Source: Adhaeretor mobilis (lineage in GTDB: Bacteria; Planctomycetota; Planctomycetia; Pirellulales; Lacipirellulaceae). From it: DNA of 64,000 nucleotides. The stretch covers positions 806,001 through 870,000 of the forward strand of contig NZ_CP036263.1 in the NCBI RefSeq assembly GCF_007741515.1, given 5' to 3'. This document shows positions 55,888 to 64,000 of the stretch, one piece after another (the stretch's first letter is position 1; every line of letters begins with the position of its first letter). The position numbers were made by a program, and so were the translations under genes. Below the pieces are notes generated by a model. The model did no database searches. It had not been told where the DNA came from and worked only from the letters and a program-made list of their open reading frames with translations.

Positions 55888-57205
55888 CCTCGATGACCTC
55901 GAACTCGTAATTGCCGTTGTTTTTAGATAATAGGAATCTAGTTTGGCGAATCTTGTTCACGTCTCCCTCTTGGTTTGCTTGATTCTCCAGTAGCCAAAGC
56001 TTTTCCTCAACTTCATAAGGGAAGAACAAGAGAATGTACTTACCTCGGTCCGCAATGCCCGCTTGAGTTGCCAGATTCTTGATCAATTCTGCAACCTTCG
56101 GATCGTCGGGGATTGTGCGTCCAAATGTATTGAATTCCTTAACGGTGCGACTAACCGCCTTGGGGTTTGAGGTAGTCAATTGTGTTGCAGTGTGGACCCG
56201 CTTGTCACGCCCAAGGACCGCTAGAGTTATTTTGTGCTGCTCCATGCACTCAGCCAATTCTTCTTCAGATTCAACTTCGAAAGCAATCTTCCATCGCTCC
56301 CACCTCGGCACTCGCTCTACAACCCCAACGTTGGGATAGACGACTTTTTGGAGCTTGCTGCTCTGTTTTCGATCTTGTTTTGGCCAGCTTAACCACTTCC
56401 TTTTTGCAACTTTCTTTTCTTCAATCGGCACCACTTTGTCGCCATCCTTCAAACTGGGCGGATGAGCACGCTTGCCCACGGGCGGACTGATCTCACGCAC
56501 CCAGATATTGCGGAAGCGCACCGGGTTGCCGTGATCTTGCAACTGGATAGGCAACTTGCCGTGTGGCTTGTACTCGGGCGGTCTGTCGTAGGGTGTATCG
56601 CCCTGTAATTCAAAGTGATTTTGGAGAAGCACGCCGTTGTGCAGCACAGTGATGTAAGCGGGCGACTTAAGGCTGCCGTTTGCGTCGAAGCGTGGTGCGG
56701 TCCAGACGACTTCATACACGTTCCACTCGCCGGGCGGACGCATGGCGTTCACCCAAGGCGGGGTCTGCTTATAGATGGCCCCTGCCTGGCCGTCGTTGTA
56801 AGTTTTGTGCTGGTAGGAATCGAGCACTTGAAGCTCGTAAGGACCGAAGAACACACCGCTGTTGCCACGCTGTTGGCCAGTGCGATTGCCTGAATCGGTA
56901 GGTGCCGACCATTCAATATGCAGCTGGCAATCGCCGAACTTCTGCTTGGTTTTGATATAACCTTTGGTAGCCACAGCGGTACCGTCCTCAATCTGCCAGT
57001 TTCCGCCGTTTTTCCAAGCGTCAAGATTCGTCCCGTCAAACAGCACGATGGCATCCGAAGGGGGCTGATCGTCCGTCTTGCCGGGGGTCACCACCTCGGG
57101 CTCCTCCCACTCAATACCGGGCAGGTATTCCTTGGCCTGGATAAGTGATAACGGGGCGAAAAAGACCAGAGAGGCAAGCAGCGGAGCAATATAAGGGGTA
57201 CACAT
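55874..57205 (-). CDS. secreted DUF1080 protein with C-terminal planctomycete-type extension
   Basis: A 443-aa protein. Signal peptide (1-24), then a DUF1080 (3-keto-disaccharide hydrolase, laminarinase-like fold) domain, about 53-240: VLFDGTNLDAWKNGGNW, GNSGVFFGPYELQVLD, RPPGEWNVYEV, and IQLQDHGNPVRFRNIWVREI. A basic linker (245-290) leads to a second region (about 295-443: RWERWKIAFEVESEEELAEC..., KYILLFFPYEVEEKLWLLE) that resembles a domain I have seen in separate planctomycete proteins. Probable carbohydrate-active or binding role outside the cell. Confidence 0.82.
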   Translation of the reverse strand: MCTPYIAPLLASLVFFAPLSLIQAKEYLPGIEWEEPEVVTPGKTDDQPPSDAIVLFDGTNLDAWKNGGNWQIEDGTAVATKGYIKTKQKFGDCQLHIEWSAPTDSGNRTGQQRGNSGVFFGPYELQVLDSYQHKTYNDGQAGAIYKQTPPWVNAMRPPGEWNVYEVVWTAPRFDANGSLKSPAYITVLHNGVLLQNHFELQGDTPYDRPPEYKPHGKLPIQLQDHGNPVRFRNIWVREISPPVGKRAHPPSLKDGDKVVPIEEKKVAKRKWLSWPKQDRKQSSKLQKVVYPNVGVVERVPRWERWKIAFEVESEEELAECMEQHKITLAVLGRDKRVHTATQLTTSNPKAVSRTVKEFNTFGRTIPDDPKVAELIKNLATQAGIADRGKYILLFFPYEVEEKLWLLENQANQEGDVNKIRQTRFLLSKNNGNYEFEVIEVSHF

Positions 57206-57420
57206 AGAGAATCCTGAGGGGTGGCAGGCCGGACGGTTATGGCAGTGGGTGAATTATTAACGGTTCGCCGCTCTGCCGCAAGAAACTAGGCTCGACCAGG
57301 GATTCATCAGTGGTCATTGTCATAAACCGCATCTTGGGCCAAAATGAGGGGCTGTCGGTTCTGACTGACCACTGCCCATTCAAAACATTCAAAATCCGGT
57401 CGGGACGACCGGGGCTAACA

Positions 57421-58170
57421 ATGATCGAACAAATCGAGAAGATAAAGTCTGAGTACACCGACAAGTACGTCGCCGTCGATGCGAGTCGTGCTGAGCTGGC
57501 TCGCTTCAAGGACTTAGTCGGCCAGGTGAAAACCGTAAACATGAGCGGTCGGGCGTTGGTCGAGTTTATCGACTACCACCTGAGCACCGGTTGGTTCGAT
57601 ATCGATCTCGATTACTTGAAGGTGGTCGACAAGCCGGCTCCGAAGCCGAAAGAGGAGAAGAAGCCGGCGGCGAAGAAAAAGGCCGCGCCGAAGAAAGATG
57701 CAGCTAAGCCGCAAGCGGAGAAAAAGTTGTCGCCGCTGGAGATGGCACGCCAGCAAGGCTCGGCGGGTAAGGACGCTGCCGCGGCAAAGAAGCCCAAGTC
57801 AGATAAACCCAGTTCCACGTCTGACATTCTGGCGGCTGCTCGCGGTGGTGCAGCAAAGGCAGCACCTAAGCAAGAGGCAGTAGCGAAAACTGAGAGCTCG
57901 CCTAAGCCGCAAGCGGCCGGTAAGGTCGATCGCGGGAAGATGTCTGTCGCAGATATGCTTGCCGCAGCGCGTGGTGGCGCAGCGGCAGCGCCGGCGGAGA
58001 CTGAACAGCCTAGAGATGAAGTAGCACCCGAAGATTCGCCAGCTGCGGAGGAAGTCGTTGAGGAAGCGGCTCCTGCTGCTTCGGAAGAAACTTCTTCAGG
58101 CGGCCCCGTCGACAAGTCTTCCATGAGCATCGACGACATGTTGGCGTATTGTCGCGAGCATGATGCTTAA
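57421..58170 (+). CDS. planctomycete-type protein with four short MLAAARG-like motifs
   Basis: A 249-aa protein starting at ATG 57421 (MIEQIEKIKSEYTDKYVAVD); the frame to 57310 upstream is poor. Residues 1-68 form a compact conserved-looking domain with VKTVNMSGRALVEFIDY. A Lys/Ala/Pro linker then carries four copies of a short motif: LSPLEMARQ (103-111), TSDILAAARGG (133-143), MSVADMLAAARGG (174-186) and MSIDDMLAYCRE (235-246). No membrane segment. The sigma factor gene begins 66 bases downstream, suggesting shared control. Function unknown; it looks like a scaffold with repeated docking peptides. Confidence 0.75.
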   Translation: MIEQIEKIKSEYTDKYVAVDASRAELARFKDLVGQVKTVNMSGRALVEFIDYHLSTGWFDIDLDYLKVVDKPAPKPKEEKKPAAKKKAAPKKDAAKPQAEKKLSPLEMARQQGSAGKDAAAAKKPKSDKPSSTSDILAAARGGAAKAAPKQEAVAKTESSPKPQAAGKVDRGKMSVADMLAAARGGAAAAPAETEQPRDEVAPEDSPAAEEVVEEAAPAASEETSSGGPVDKSSMSIDDMLAYCREHDA

Positions 58171-58236
58171 TCGGCATTTGGGCGTGTTGCACGGCTCGCT
58201 GGCGTCCCCGCTTCCGCTCTCACTATTCTTCAAATC

Positions 58237-58845
58237 ATGCGCTCCGCTGATCGTTCCTCCGACACGCTTTCGTCGACGCTCCTGGTGCGACTTCGTCAAC
58301 AGGAGCCCGACGCTTGGCTGCGGCTCACCAAGCTGTTTGGTCCCGTGGTGTACGGCTGGTGTCGGGGAGCAAACCTCAAGCCAGCCGACGCGGCGGACGT
58401 GACTCAGGAAGTCTTTCGTTCGGTCACGATGGGCCTCGCGAAATTCAGGCGAGATCGCCCCGGTGATACGTTCCGAGGCTGGATCTCGACAATCGCTCGG
58501 AATCGAATTCGCGACCACTTCCGCCGTTTAGCCAACCAGCCCCAAGTTCGCGGCGGTACGGACTTTCTCCAGCAGGTTCACAACTTGCCCGATCCAGAAG
58601 CGGAAGTTAGCTTCGACGGCCACAGCTCGGCCAGCGTTGAGTCCCGCGGCGTGTTGCAGCGGACTCTCGACTACGTGAAGGCGGAGTTCGAGTCTAACAC
58701 TTGGCAGGCATTTCTGCTCACCACGGTCGAGCAGATGTCACCGGCGGACGTCGCCGGGAAGCTGGGTATTTCCGTGAACGCCGTCTACAAAGCCAAAAGC
58801 CGTGTGCTGCGACGCTTGCGCGAAGAGCTGGATGGGCTCGTTTAG
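58237..58845 (+). CDS. ECF-type RNA polymerase sigma factor
   Basis: A 202-aa sigma-70-family factor. Region 2 covers about 8-92 with DAADVTQEVFRSV and FRGWISTIARNRIRDHFR; region 4 is at about 150-198 with LGISVNAVYKAKSRVLRRLR. There is no region 3, as in ECF factors. A kinase with a fused zinc anti-sigma-like domain follows 277 bases downstream, which fits the planctomycete ECF groups genetically linked to Ser/Thr kinases described in comparative work on the phylum. Confidence 0.92.
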   Translation: MRSADRSSDTLSSTLLVRLRQQEPDAWLRLTKLFGPVVYGWCRGANLKPADAADVTQEVFRSVTMGLAKFRRDRPGDTFRGWISTIARNRIRDHFRRLANQPQVRGGTDFLQQVHNLPDPEAEVSFDGHSSASVESRGVLQRTLDYVKAEFESNTWQAFLLTTVEQMSPADVAGKLGISVNAVYKAKSRVLRRLREELDGLV

Positions 58846-58867
58846 CCGATCCCCTCGTTGACAGAGA

Positions 58868-58957
58868 CTTCAGACCTCGGACCTCGGGCTTCAGGCCTCC
58901 ACGCCAACCCTGAAGCCTGAAGCCCGAAGTCTGAGGTCTGAGGTCTGAAGCCCGAAG
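58868..58957. repeat. tandem-word hairpin between sigma factor and kinase
   Basis: TTCAGACCTCGGACCTCGGG with CTTCAGGCCTC (58868-58899) pairs with TGAAGCCTGAAGCCCGAAGT, CTGAGGTCTGAGGTCTGAAG and CCCGAAGCC (58910-58957). The unit is a seven-base word (AGGTCTG / AAGCCTG). It fills the gap before the kinase and could end the sigma transcript. Confidence 0.8.
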
Positions 58958-59122
58958 CCAGTACGCCTCGCCCCACTCTGCGATGCCCTGCCCCACACCC
59001 ATGCTTTCCACAGTTTTCTGGCTTCCCAGAAATTTCTCTGGCAGACCCCTGCGTTCTTCCCTTAGGCAGCAAGCAAAACACAACTGCTTGCTTTTCAGTA
59101 CCCGAACTGAGGAGAATGCACG

Positions 59123-61816
59123 GTGATGACCGCACTAGATCACCCGGCCCACGAAATGCTCAGCGACTACGCCCTCGGTCGACTTCCGGCCGACGAGCTA
59201 GACGAAATCGCGGAACACCTCCAGCAGTGCGACGACTGCCAGGAGACGCTCACTTCGCTGGCCGGTGAGGATACCCTCGTGCGAGGCCTCGCGATGGCTA
59301 ACGATGGCTCGCCCTATGAAGCGGAGGCTGATCTGCAAGCGGTCCTTGCCAAGTTGCAGGAAACGGAGCCGCCTGAAGAAACGCACGATCTGCCGGAGAA
59401 ACAATCCGCAGGGGGACCAGCGGGCTCGCTGGGTCAGTTGCGTGAGTATCGCCTGCTGGAAAAGCTCGGCTGCGGCGGCATGGGTACGGTCTATCGGGCG
59501 GAACATCAGAAGCTGGGCAGAATGGTTGCCGTGAAGGTGCTACCTGAGGAACGCATGCGTCATCCCGAAGCGATTGCCCGCTTTCATCGCGAGATGCAGG
59601 CAATTGGCAATCTCGATCATCCGCATATTGTGCGAGCGTTCGACGCCGGTGAATCTGAGGGTAAGCATTTTCTAGCGATGGAACTCATCGACGGCGTCGA
59701 TCTAGGCGCGCTCGTGAAGCGCGAAGGACCGCTGCGCGTGGGAACTGCGTGCGAGCTAGTCCGCCAGGCAGCAATTGGTTTGCAATACGCACACGATCAG
59801 GGACTCGTGCATCGCGATGTAAAACCGTCGAACCTCATGCTCGATAAGCAGGGTAAAGTGAAAGTCTTGGACCTGGGACTGGCGAGGCTCTTGACCGATG
59901 CGCCCGAAGAGTCTGCTAGGCCTTCAGTAGCCACAGGCGACTTCCAAAGAATCGACGCCTCTTTAACCGGTACCGATCAAGTCATGGGCACGCCCGACTT
60001 CATGGCACCTGAGCAATGCACTGGCGGACGTATCGATGGTCGCAGCGATGTGTTTAGCCTGGGAGCAACGCTCTACAAACTGCTCACTGGCAAGGCACCT
60101 TATTCCGGCAGCCAGTACGACACGCTCGCCAAGAAGATTGCTGGACTTGCCGAGCGAGCTGTGCCCCGAGTGACTGAGCATCGTCAGGATCTACCCAAGA
60201 GACTTGTCGCAGTGCTAGATCGTATGTTGGCAAAAGACCCAAAGCAACGCTTTGAATCACCAGCGGCAGCCTCTGAGGCGCTCGCGCCGTTTGCTGATGT
60301 GTGCGGTCTAGTGGCGTTGAATCCCGAAGACGCAAACGCCACAGACGATCATTTGGTGAAGGCGTCTCCCGAGCCGCTAGCGGCTTTGCCGCCTCGTCGC
60401 GCAATCCCCGGTTGGACTATTGCCGCGGCGGCATTTGGAATCGTTCTGCTTGCTGCGCTATTGCTCAAGCTCCGCACCCCGGAGGGTCAGCTCACGGTCG
60501 AAGTCCCGCCTGAAGCGCTCGATCAGGTACAAGTGGAAGTCCGTCAAGGCAACCAAGTGGAAGTGATGAACCTGGAAGAAGGTTGGGAAGCGAAGTTGCT
60601 GGAAGGCCAATGGGATGTGACGCTCAAGAATGCTGGCGACCAGTTCAGGCTTGATAAGGATCGCGTGACGATCGAGCGGGGCGAGCAGCAGTTGGTGCGG
60701 ATCATGCTGGATCGGGAGAAGTCGGCAGTCGGCCCAACTTCTGGAAACTCTGGGCAGGGGACGCTGGAAGTTGCTGACCACGATCGACAGACCAGCCCAG
60801 AACGAAGCGACTTCGGCCTCGACTGCACGCTTTACACCAAGGCTTACGAAATCGATGATGCCGGTAGGATCGATTTGGGTAAGAAACTCCGTTGGCAGGT
60901 GCGCTCGGAATATCGTGGGCACACTGCTCGGGGGCCCGTTGTCGATCCGCGAATCACCATTGCGCTTGTGGATGATGAGAAAAGCTTCTGGCCCATCATC
61001 GCTAAGCTGTCGTTAGACGAGGCGATAAAACTTCATGAATCGTTAACGGGTGCTGTCGACGAACTGGAAAAACAGACAATAGAGGATGACCCGGCCAAAC
61101 CGCTTACTGCCTCGATGATTCTGCAAAGCTACGAGCCGGATGACATTGGGCGTGTAGAGTTGCCTTCACGAGTCCGTTTGCAGGTGAGCTGGGCTCCAGC
61201 CGCATTTTCAACGAATAGATTTCTCGGGCTCGGCATCTGGGACGTCACCGAGGAAAGCTTGGCATTCTATTCTAAAATGTCCTTGCTGACGGCATCACGA
61301 CTGACGGAGCAGCTTGGCAGAACTATCAATGCGAAAAAACGCACGGTTGCCGTGAAACGACCCGATCCGAAAGTGTTGGCCACCTTCGAAAAAGGGAAAG
61401 ATAAGACAATCACTCAAGACGAGCATGCCGGTTTGCTTGGGGCACCAGCTAATTCCTGGGAATTTCGTGCCAAAGAAGCCAAGACCATCCGGCTCTTTGA
61501 GATCGACCCATCGAAGCTAGAACCGCCAAGGGAACTAGAAAACTGTATCGTGACTTACCGCGCCAAATTGAAAACCAAAGACGCTACAGGCAAGGTCTAT
61601 CTGGAGATGTGGTGCCGCGTGCCTCCGGGCCCCGCTTCATTCTCCAAGGGTTTCCACCATGCAGTGACCGGCACCAACGGTTGGGCTAACTACGAGACGC
61701 CGTTTTTTTTGAAGAAGGGTGAGAAGGCCGATCAATTGAAGTTGAATATCGTCACCGAAGGCAGCGGCACCGTGTCTGTCAAAGATGTCGAAGTGATTGT
61801 GGCCCCCATGCCGTAG
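59123..61816 (+). CDS. membrane Ser/Thr protein kinase with N-terminal anti-sigma-type zinc finger
   Basis: An 897-aa protein. Residues 1-45 contain the zinc-binding anti-sigma motif His32-x3-Cys36-x2-Cys39 (EIAEHLQQCDDCQE). A Hanks-type kinase domain follows (about 107-385): G-loop LGCGGMGTVY, VAVKVLPEE, HRDVKPSNLML (about 230), DLGLAR (in place of DFG) and MAPEQC. One membrane segment (about 430-450, TIAAAAFGIVLLAALLLKL) leads to a large extracytoplasmic part (about 455-897) with a repeated pair of blocks (DDAGRIDLGKKLRWQVR and DDIGRVELPSRVRLQVS). GTG 59123 or ATG 59126 could start it; GAGGAG lies upstream. It joins sensor, kinase and anti-sigma parts in one chain. Confidence 0.92.
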   Translation: MMTALDHPAHEMLSDYALGRLPADELDEIAEHLQQCDDCQETLTSLAGEDTLVRGLAMANDGSPYEAEADLQAVLAKLQETEPPEETHDLPEKQSAGGPAGSLGQLREYRLLEKLGCGGMGTVYRAEHQKLGRMVAVKVLPEERMRHPEAIARFHREMQAIGNLDHPHIVRAFDAGESEGKHFLAMELIDGVDLGALVKREGPLRVGTACELVRQAAIGLQYAHDQGLVHRDVKPSNLMLDKQGKVKVLDLGLARLLTDAPEESARPSVATGDFQRIDASLTGTDQVMGTPDFMAPEQCTGGRIDGRSDVFSLGATLYKLLTGKAPYSGSQYDTLAKKIAGLAERAVPRVTEHRQDLPKRLVAVLDRMLAKDPKQRFESPAAASEALAPFADVCGLVALNPEDANATDDHLVKASPEPLAALPPRRAIPGWTIAAAAFGIVLLAALLLKLRTPEGQLTVEVPPEALDQVQVEVRQGNQVEVMNLEEGWEAKLLEGQWDVTLKNAGDQFRLDKDRVTIERGEQQLVRIMLDREKSAVGPTSGNSGQGTLEVADHDRQTSPERSDFGLDCTLYTKAYEIDDAGRIDLGKKLRWQVRSEYRGHTARGPVVDPRITIALVDDEKSFWPIIAKLSLDEAIKLHESLTGAVDELEKQTIEDDPAKPLTASMILQSYEPDDIGRVELPSRVRLQVSWAPAAFSTNRFLGLGIWDVTEESLAFYSKMSLLTASRLTEQLGRTINAKKRTVAVKRPDPKVLATFEKGKDKTITQDEHAGLLGAPANSWEFRAKEAKTIRLFEIDPSKLEPPRELENCIVTYRAKLKTKDATGKVYLEMWCRVPPGPASFSKGFHHAVTGTNGWANYETPFFLKKGEKADQLKLNIVTEGSGTVSVKDVEVIVAPMP

Positions 61817-61936
61817 GGCCCGCTGATGAGAGGTAGGGTACTGCCGAGTGGAGCGAGGCCTACCATGTCCGACGAACTACAGAAATTCCCAGCCCCACAG
61901 AACGGTCCGCACAGCGGACCCTACGAAAGGAACCTC
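61817..61936. repeat. two small hairpins between kinase and secreted protein
   Basis: GGTAGGG..CCTACC (61831-61864) and GGTCCGCACAGCGGACC (61904-61920) are palindromic. Similar words are frequent between genes in planctomycetes (from memory). An in-frame ATG at 61865 (MSDELQKF) before the signal peptide start is judged spurious. Confidence 0.5.
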
Positions 61937-63193
61937 ATGCGAATTCCTTTAGTCCTAGCAATGGCCGTCTCACTTTCAACATGCACGGCGTTTGCCCAGC
62001 AACCCGTCTCCCCCGTCGTTGAAGCGATGCTTGTGCAAGGCAAGCTTTCCGATGCGGAGCAGCAACTGACCACACAACTCGCCAACAACAATGAAACCGG
62101 CGGCGAGGACCCCAACGCACAATTTGCACTTGGTGTGGTGCAAACGCTGCAGGGCGTCGAGGGGCTCATGCAATCGCTACACGAGTACGGGCTGAACCCC
62201 GCCTGGGAATCGATGCTCCCGTTCGTACGCTTGCCGGTGCCTAAGAACGACGATCCCACGCCGCTCACTAACGAGGCCTTCCGCCAGATGATCGCTGACT
62301 TTTCAGCTAGTCTGGCCCGTGCGGAAGCGACCCTCGCAAAGATCCCTGAAGGGGCAGAAGTAAAAGTTCCCATTCCGGTGGGCATGATACGGATGGACTT
62401 CGATTCCAATGGCACAGTGGATGAGAAAGAGGCCCTGTGGATCGTCTTCAATCGGGTGTTCTCACAACGGCGGCGCAACGCGGGGTTAACGCAGGAACAA
62501 GCTGAGCAGTTCGTGATCGGCTTCGACACGGCCGATGCCTACTGGCTGCGGGGGTACTGTCATGTGCTGCAAGCGCTGTGCGATATTCACTTGGCTTACG
62601 AGACGAAGGAATTGCACGATCGCACGGCTCACTTGTTCTTCCCCAAGGCGAAAATGAAATACCACTACGCCCGGAGAGCAGAAGTGTTTACCAACATCGC
62701 CGACGCGATTGCCTTCATACATCTCATCAAGCTCCCCGTGGTCGAGCCTGAACGACTGGCGTCTGCCAGAGAGCACATGCTGAAGATGATCGAGCTCAGC
62801 CGACAGAATTGGGAGGCTATTCAAGCAGAGACCGACGACGACCGCGAATGGCTGCCCGCTCCTCAGCAAACGCAAACGGCAATCCCAGGCATGCGAATCA
62901 CTGGTGGCATGGTGAAAAGTTGGGACAAGACGCTCGGCGAGTTCGAGCGGATGCTCAATGGCGAAAAACTAGCGCCCTTCTGGCGCGAGCCGGCCAAAAT
63001 GAAGGGACGCCGCGGGATCAACCTCAAGAAGGTCTTCACCGAACCGCAACCGCTCGATCTCATCCTCTGGGCTCAAGGGAGCGGCTTGGAACCGTTTCTG
63101 GAAGAAGGCGAGATCACCGACCCCCAACTGTGGCGCGAAATCCAGCGGACCTTTCAGGGCCGTTTTGTGATGTTTGCCTTCTGGATTAATTGA
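61937..63193 (+). CDS. secreted protein with one EF-hand loop, function unknown
   Basis: A 418-aa exported protein: signal peptide (MRIPLVLAMAVSLSTCTAFA, 1-20), then mostly alpha-helical sequence with a tetratricopeptide-like start (LVQGKLSDAEQQL). Residues 154-165 (DFDSNGTVDEKE) make a canonical EF-hand calcium loop with ligands Asp154, Asp156, Asn158, Asp162 and Glu165. No catalytic motif recognised. It lies 120 bases after the kinase on the same strand and might be a client or sensor partner of that protein. Confidence 0.7.
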   Translation: MRIPLVLAMAVSLSTCTAFAQQPVSPVVEAMLVQGKLSDAEQQLTTQLANNNETGGEDPNAQFALGVVQTLQGVEGLMQSLHEYGLNPAWESMLPFVRLPVPKNDDPTPLTNEAFRQMIADFSASLARAEATLAKIPEGAEVKVPIPVGMIRMDFDSNGTVDEKEALWIVFNRVFSQRRRNAGLTQEQAEQFVIGFDTADAYWLRGYCHVLQALCDIHLAYETKELHDRTAHLFFPKAKMKYHYARRAEVFTNIADAIAFIHLIKLPVVEPERLASAREHMLKMIELSRQNWEAIQAETDDDREWLPAPQQTQTAIPGMRITGGMVKSWDKTLGEFERMLNGEKLAPFWREPAKMKGRRGINLKKVFTEPQPLDLILWAQGSGLEPFLEEGEITDPQLWREIQRTFQGRFVMFAFWIN

Positions 63194-63233
63194 TCGCAGA
63201 TTAACTGAGATCGTGGATTGATTTGCACGTAGG

Positions 63234-63252
63234 CAATTCTCTCCGAGAATTG
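63234..63252. terminator. hairpin between convergent genes
   Basis: CAATTCTC-TCC-GAGAATTG is a perfect 8-bp stem with 3-base loop; a second small hairpin AGTCTCGGAGACT follows at 63272-63284. Position between convergent ends suggests a bidirectional weak terminator; there is no T run. Confidence 0.5.
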
Positions 63253-63288
63253 TGTCAGGCCCGAAGGCCTAGAGTCTCGGAGACTGAG

Positions 63289-64000
63289 CTACGCGTGAGC
63301 AGTTAGCACGTCGTCTAACAGCGAGTCACGCAATGTGAAATGAGCCTCTGCTGTTTCGCTCTCTCCCGAGGAGGTGAACACAGAATCCGTAGCTTGTAGA
63401 TGACTCACTGAAAGGTGCGGCAAGGGGCTCGCAGTCTGCGAGGTTTGGAAACTATCTGGCCCTGACCAATCCTGTGGTTCCAGCGCACTCGCCAGTGGGA
63501 CGTTTAGGTTGGCTCCCAAGGCTGCCTGGATTGCAAGTGCTTGTAGATCGACGTTGGTGGGAATCGTTAGGTAGTCTGATAATTCGACAACGCCGACATC
63601 TGTGCCGACGAGCAGCGACAAGCTATCCAGCTGGTTCGAGGGGTCGGCGAGCTCATGGGAAGTGATTTCGCCGGCAGAGAAAACCAACAGCGACTCTCCG
63701 ATACGAAGCGATCTGAGGATGGGCGAGTCGTGCTCGATCATCGTGAGTGGTTCGAATCCGTTCTCGGTGCTCACGGAGAAGACTTGCAAACCACCGGTAC
63801 CTGCGGCGAAGATCGGACGGTTGTCTACATTGGCCCAACTACTGGTATGCTGGTCGGCACTGTAGATGGGGATAGCCAGAATCTCTTCTGAGGGGAAGTA
63901 GCTGACGGCATGGTGATCGCCGTCGCCTTGGCTCCAGCGGCCACCTGTGGCAATCGAGGCGGTATTCCGGCCCCCTTCAAACGAGTAGCGGTGAGCAAGC
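63289..64000 (-). CDS. C-terminal part of a secreted beta-propeller-type protein (runs off the window)
   Basis: The frame is open from the window edge to the stop at 63289-63291, about 237 residues. It contains repeated blade-like pieces: HHAVSYFPSEEILAIPIYS, LQVFSVSTENGFEPL, then SLRIGESLLVFSAGEITSHE, which fit the Beta_propel family of secreted proteins found in planctomycetes and archaea. The Ser/Thr-rich last 80 residues are probably disordered. The internal ATG at 63789 is not the start. Domain call is moderate as most of the protein is missing. Confidence 0.65.
   Translation of the reverse strand, partial: LAHRYSFEGGRNTASIATGGRWSQGDGDHHAVSYFPSEEILAIPIYSADQHTSSWANVDNRPIFAAGTGGLQVFSVSTENGFEPLTMIEHDSPILRSLRIGESLLVFSAGEITSHELADPSNQLDSLSLLVGTDVGVVELSDYLTIPTNVDLQALAIQAALGANLNVPLASALEPQDWSGPDSFQTSQTASPLPHLSVSHLQATDSVFTSSGESETAEAHFTLRDSLLDDVLTAHA

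Overview
The window reads as a chromosomal segment of a planctomycete, most likely order Pirellulales (family not determinable by eye). Support: a SpoVG with an inserted zinc ribbon, a secreted DUF1080 protein, an ECF sigma factor beside a Ser/Thr kinase that carries an anti-sigma-type zinc finger, a GH25 enzyme with dockerin and PEP-CTERM tail, two long secreted TlpA-type thioredoxins, and many genes with no known function. Gene density is moderate, GC is medium, operons are short, and intergenic regions are full of hairpin repeats. No rRNA, tRNA, CRISPR array, transposase or phage gene was found.

Layout. 0-10.4 kb: two signal peptidase I genes, a purple-acid-phosphatase-like enzyme, a membrane protein, an FkbM methyltransferase, a GNAT acetyltransferase, lepA, a ROK sugar kinase, a tiny Cys/Lys-rich protein and purE-purK. 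10.6-17.6 kb: a decaying stretch (DinB-like gene, frameshifted beta-carbonic anhydrase), then a three-gene type-I-secretion-like operon whose ABC protein has lost every ATPase motif, then a second carbonic-anhydrase 3' remnant. 17.6-33 kb (mostly minus strand): a lone ABC ATPase, two TlpA-like proteins, a LOG-family protein, a beta-CASP nuclease, groEL and groES, a four-domain S1 protein, an amidohydrolase, an STN-like secreted protein, a PilZ-like protein and a Bcp peroxiredoxin. 33-50.8 kb: rsfS, argS, a 774-aa secreted protein with an internal duplication, a TolC-like lipoprotein, tmk, cydAB, GH25-dockerin-PEP-CTERM, DUF368, ispE, spoVG. 51-64 kb: full-length floA with a short FloA-like partner, mnmA, prfB with its programmed frameshift, an orphan protein, the DUF1080 fusion, a repeat-motif protein, ECF sigma factor, zinc-finger kinase, a secreted EF-hand protein and the end of a beta-propeller protein.

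The most unusual items are (1) the exporter operon 11.9-17.4 kb with a fully degenerate nucleotide-binding domain; (2) several intergenic repeat families (inverted pairs of the ACCACRGAG type, tandem short-word hairpins, and an exact 15-base word CTAAGCCGCAAGCGG found four times, three of them in coding sequence), some of which supply start codons, a signal peptide or gene ends; (3) the cluster 57.4-63.2 kb, where a protein with four copies of a short MLAAARG-like motif lies next to an ECF sigma factor and a kinase that combines anti-sigma zinc finger, kinase domain, membrane segment and large outer domain. Much of the rest is housekeeping and confidently recognised.
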